Shown in pieces: positions 61,482-64,000 of a stretch of 64,000 bases of DNA. The number at the start of each line of letters is the position of its first letter. Positions within the stretch are counted from its first letter, which is position 1. This DNA is from Cyanoderma ruficeps (taxonomy: Eukaryota; Chordata; Aves; Passeriformes; Timaliidae), in contig VZDJ01004378.1 in the NCBI GenBank assembly GCA_008694505.1, positions 18,678,239 to 18,742,238 on the forward strand, read 5' to 3'. The notes under the pieces were generated by a model that saw only the letters and a program-made list of their open reading frames with translations, had not been told where the DNA came from and ran no database searches. A program made the translations under genes and the position numbers.

Positions 61482-63571
61482 TGTTCCTAAGAAGCTGCAC
61501 AGTGTAGGCATATGAAGACCACGATCATGAGGTCTCACAGCCATGCTCATTGTTCAGAATTGCTAAGGATTCCAGATATCTTGGTTCTCTTGATTTATAA
61601 GCAGGAGCTGCTCAGCCCTGGAGATTCTTGGGTATTGGAATCCACAATACAAACACAAACCAACCTTTACCCCAAGGATAATCAAAGTATTTCTTAGTGA
61701 TCTCTGCGACAAACATGCAATAGTTTCTGGTACGTTTCCACATAAAGACAGGAGTTGGTAGGCTGCTAAGTAAAAAGTCTTGTAGTTTTTAAAATTTTCT
61801 GAATTACAAATTAAATCCTGCCATTTTAATGACATTTTAATTCAATAACTTCCAAGACAATGTACTGGGACACTGAGAACATGTATTGGAGCAAGAGGAT
61901 CAGCCTTTCTTGGGAAGCAGGAATTCACAGAAGAGCTTAGACATCTCAACAGGATCACTTTGTATATTTTCATGGCAGGAAAGACTAATAAAACCTTTTT
62001 ATTTAAATAAAAGAGGAAGATGAAGAAAAATTTAGGCAAAAATCATCTGCGCAACTGAGCTCATCCAGAAGTTAGGGGTGAAGCCTAAGCTGGTCAGCTT
62101 GGTTCATAATAAGTGGAAACAGATGGACAAAAAGATTGAATATAATCCCTTATTGGAAGCTTTCAGGGACTGAAAAGAGAAGCAGAACAATTACTGTACA
62201 TAGGGATTCATACACTAAGATCACCTGTTCTCCAATGCCTTCTCTGTCTTGTGATGATGCCAAATACACGGGGTTTCTGCAGACATCCAAGTTCTTATCA
62301 AAGTGCTATGTGAGATGTATCAGAATCACTGTTTTTGGAGTTGCCAGAGGAAACAGTCTGTCACTGAATTTTAAATTTCTAATTCAGCATAAATGGAGAA
62401 AGAGAAAATATGACTAAGGCCATGTCCCGAAAGGATTTTGTAGTATATCAAAAATACATGGTATTGCAGCTTCACTTATGGGTGAAATACAATGGTCTTG
62501 GTAGAGCTCAACCTGGATCACCTGGCAGTTCTTTCTACCCTTAAATTCTGGCTAAAATTTGCAAGGCAGCACAGGTCTGTTCTTAGAGCAACGAGAAACA
62601 TTTTCTGGAATGGAATTTTTCTGATTTGGTAGTTTGAGAAGTCAATTTCATGCATTTTTGGAATGATAGATATAGAAAATGTTAGGCTGCAATCTTTTAA
62701 TATTTTTAGCTGTTGCCATTAATTTTAAGGGTATACATGTCAACAGGTTTGTCTCTTTGGCAAATACAGAGCAAGAAATTAAAAATGAAACCAGAACCAT
62801 TTAGAATGAAATTAATTCTTTTAGGATCAATATGCAACTTCACTTGAAATGCCTTGCTCTCAATAGAATGCATTTTCCAATATATTGTCTCAATAAATAA
62901 TCTTGGGGTCTGAGTATGTAGCATTTGGGGATTTGTTCTCTTAAGTACAAAAAATTTGATTTTTGATTCATGTATTGAATATTGCTATTGATTCTTTGAA
63001 TTACATTGCACATTTCATACTAAAATAAGAAATGAAAATGCTGCCTTCTGTCTAGGCCTTGGGAAAAATGATCAAGTATTGTCTCTTATTTGGTGAAAAA
63101 ACCTCATACAATGTATGAAAAACTCTGTAATGAAATATTTCAAAGGTAGAAGATGATTAGGAAGGAGAGATATTAAATGTCTTGTCAGAATGATGACATA
63201 ATATCATTTACTACCATTAACCCAAATGGTTGTGTCGACCCCTGCAAGCCACTAATCATTCAAAAAGAAAAAATGTAGAGAAGAGAAAGAATAATGAAAG
63301 AAAATAATCTGACTCAATTTTTGGCACAAACATTTATATTGAAAAGCTCTATTTTCTTGGAGATTCCAACAAATAAACTTCAAGAAAACTTTGAAAAGTA
63401 GACTTTCTTTTGAATTTGCTTTTATTTGGTCTTGCTGTAAAGTAGGTGAGAACATTTAGAGCACTTCAGTGAGACTGACTACATTTATGGATGGAAGAAA
63501 AGCATAATAATTGGTGAAATTAGTGATAATGTGAAAGTTTTTAATTCAGGAGAAAGTGTGTATTATTAATT

Positions 63572-63589
63572 ATCATCATCATCATCATT
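63572..63589. repeat. (ATC)6 microsatellite
   Basis: About six ATC units, followed after a short gap by ACTACT/GCT/ACTACT units up to 63607. Confidence 0.9.
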
Positions 63590-63637
63590 TATTACTACTG
63601 CTACTACTTTACAAAAGTGACCAGGGCAGGACTCTGT

Positions 63638-63655
63638 GCATGAAAATTTTCATGC
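63638..63655. repeat. perfect 18-bp palindrome
   Basis: GCATGAAAATTTTCATGC is its own reverse complement. GCATGAAAATTC follows immediately as a third half-site. Confidence 0.9.
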
Positions 63656-63714
63656 CTATGCATGAAAATTCTTCTGCAAATGTGCTCAAAGACATTTCCA
63701 CACCCAGACTGAAA

Positions 63715-64000
63715 TACTTGCCCTCAACATTAGAAGGACGTGAACCTGTTGGATTGGGTCCATTGGAGAGCCACAATGGCTGGATCAGATGGCTGGAGCA
63801 CCTCTCCTGTGAAGATAAGCTGAAAGAATTGGGGTTTCTCAGCCTGGAGAAGAGAATGCTGCAAGGAGACCTTGAAGGACCTTCCACTATCCAGATGGGA
63901 AAAGAGTTGGAGAGGGGCTTTTTACGAGGACATATAGGGCTAAGACAAAGAGGGAATGGCTTTAAACTGAGAAAGGAAAGGTTTAAATTGGATATTAGGC
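63715..64000 (+). mobile_element. CR1 LINE, running off the window end
   Basis: CR1 landmarks in order are GACGTGAACCTGTTGGATTG, GATGGCTGGAGCACCTCTCC, TGTGAAGATAAGCTGAAAGA, TTCTCAGCCTGGAGAAGAGA, GGAGAGGGGCTTTTTACGAG and TTTAAATTGGATATTAGGC. Similarity is good, so this is a younger copy. Its 3' end lies beyond base 64000. The minus-strand frame 63609-63887 is a shadow of it. Confidence 0.92.

Larger units (their letters stand above)
60567..63637. other. non-genic AT-rich sequence with small repeats
   Basis: No gene or transposon recognised. It includes a 15-bp exact duplication (61452-61481) and an ATC microsatellite (63572-63589) running into ACT units. The frames at 61563-61835 and 62136-62417 have no recognisable domain. 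Confidence 0.5.

Noticed and set aside
1..64000. tRNA, rRNA or snRNA genes
   Set aside because: No cloverleaf with A and B boxes, and no rRNA or snRNA core sequence, was recognised on either strand by eye.

Overview
The window looks like non-coding nuclear DNA from a bird, probably a songbird. The basis is CR1 LINE copies with the avian 3' end (copies of ATTCTATGATTCTA and the CCCTTCCAACTC-type tail), long terminal repeats of the TGTAGTGG...CCACGACA type, an AT-rich background with few CpGs, and assembly Ns at 570 and 3298. There is no operon-like structure, no long ORF and no recognisable protein-coding exon. The longest open frames are about 110-130 codons and look like chance or repeat-derived frames. 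I read it as an intergenic or deep intronic stretch; the sequence alone does not say which locus.

Layout. 1-4453: a T/G-rich low-complexity tract (465-600), otherwise featureless. 4459-5874: a 1.4 kb LTR in + orientation with a GC-rich 3' part and a near-matching 5-bp target duplication. 6533-6611: nested AT-rich inverted repeats. 6900-7070: a relic of the endonuclease end of CR1. 8307-8894: a second LTR, reversed, followed by a possible primer-binding site. 11497-11825: a CR1 3' end. 14.5-15.3 kb: CAG, A-rich and AAAC/AACT simple repeats. 16610-16890: an old CR1, reversed. 20640-20830: a cluster of homeodomain, POU and PBX-MEIS-like motifs. 26995-27420: a younger CR1, reversed. 28876-28935: two small hairpins. 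29285-30183: an old CR1 next to a younger one. 34780-35110: a very old CR1 from the reverse-transcriptase side of ORF2. 35297-35922: a complete solo LTR, reversed, with an exact 6-bp target duplication. 38323-38471: a long near-perfect hairpin. 46-49 kb: two more old CR1 pieces and a GC-richer segment with a TATA-like box and a consensus splice donor. 55.6-56.1 and 60.1-60.6 kb: weak exon-like or conserved-looking segments. 63715-64000: a CR1 running off the window end.

No pathway or gene set can be assembled from this DNA. What it shows is a layered retroelement record: CR1 copies of clearly different ages and three LTRs, at least one of them a solo LTR. Between them lie a few islands that could be regulatory or transcribed non-coding sequence. 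The least explained feature is the hairpin at 38323-38471: 37-nt arms, 75-nt loop, and an RNA from the + strand would pair at 36 of 37 positions. CR1, LTR, motif and tRNA identifications come from remembered consensus sequences; no database search was possible.
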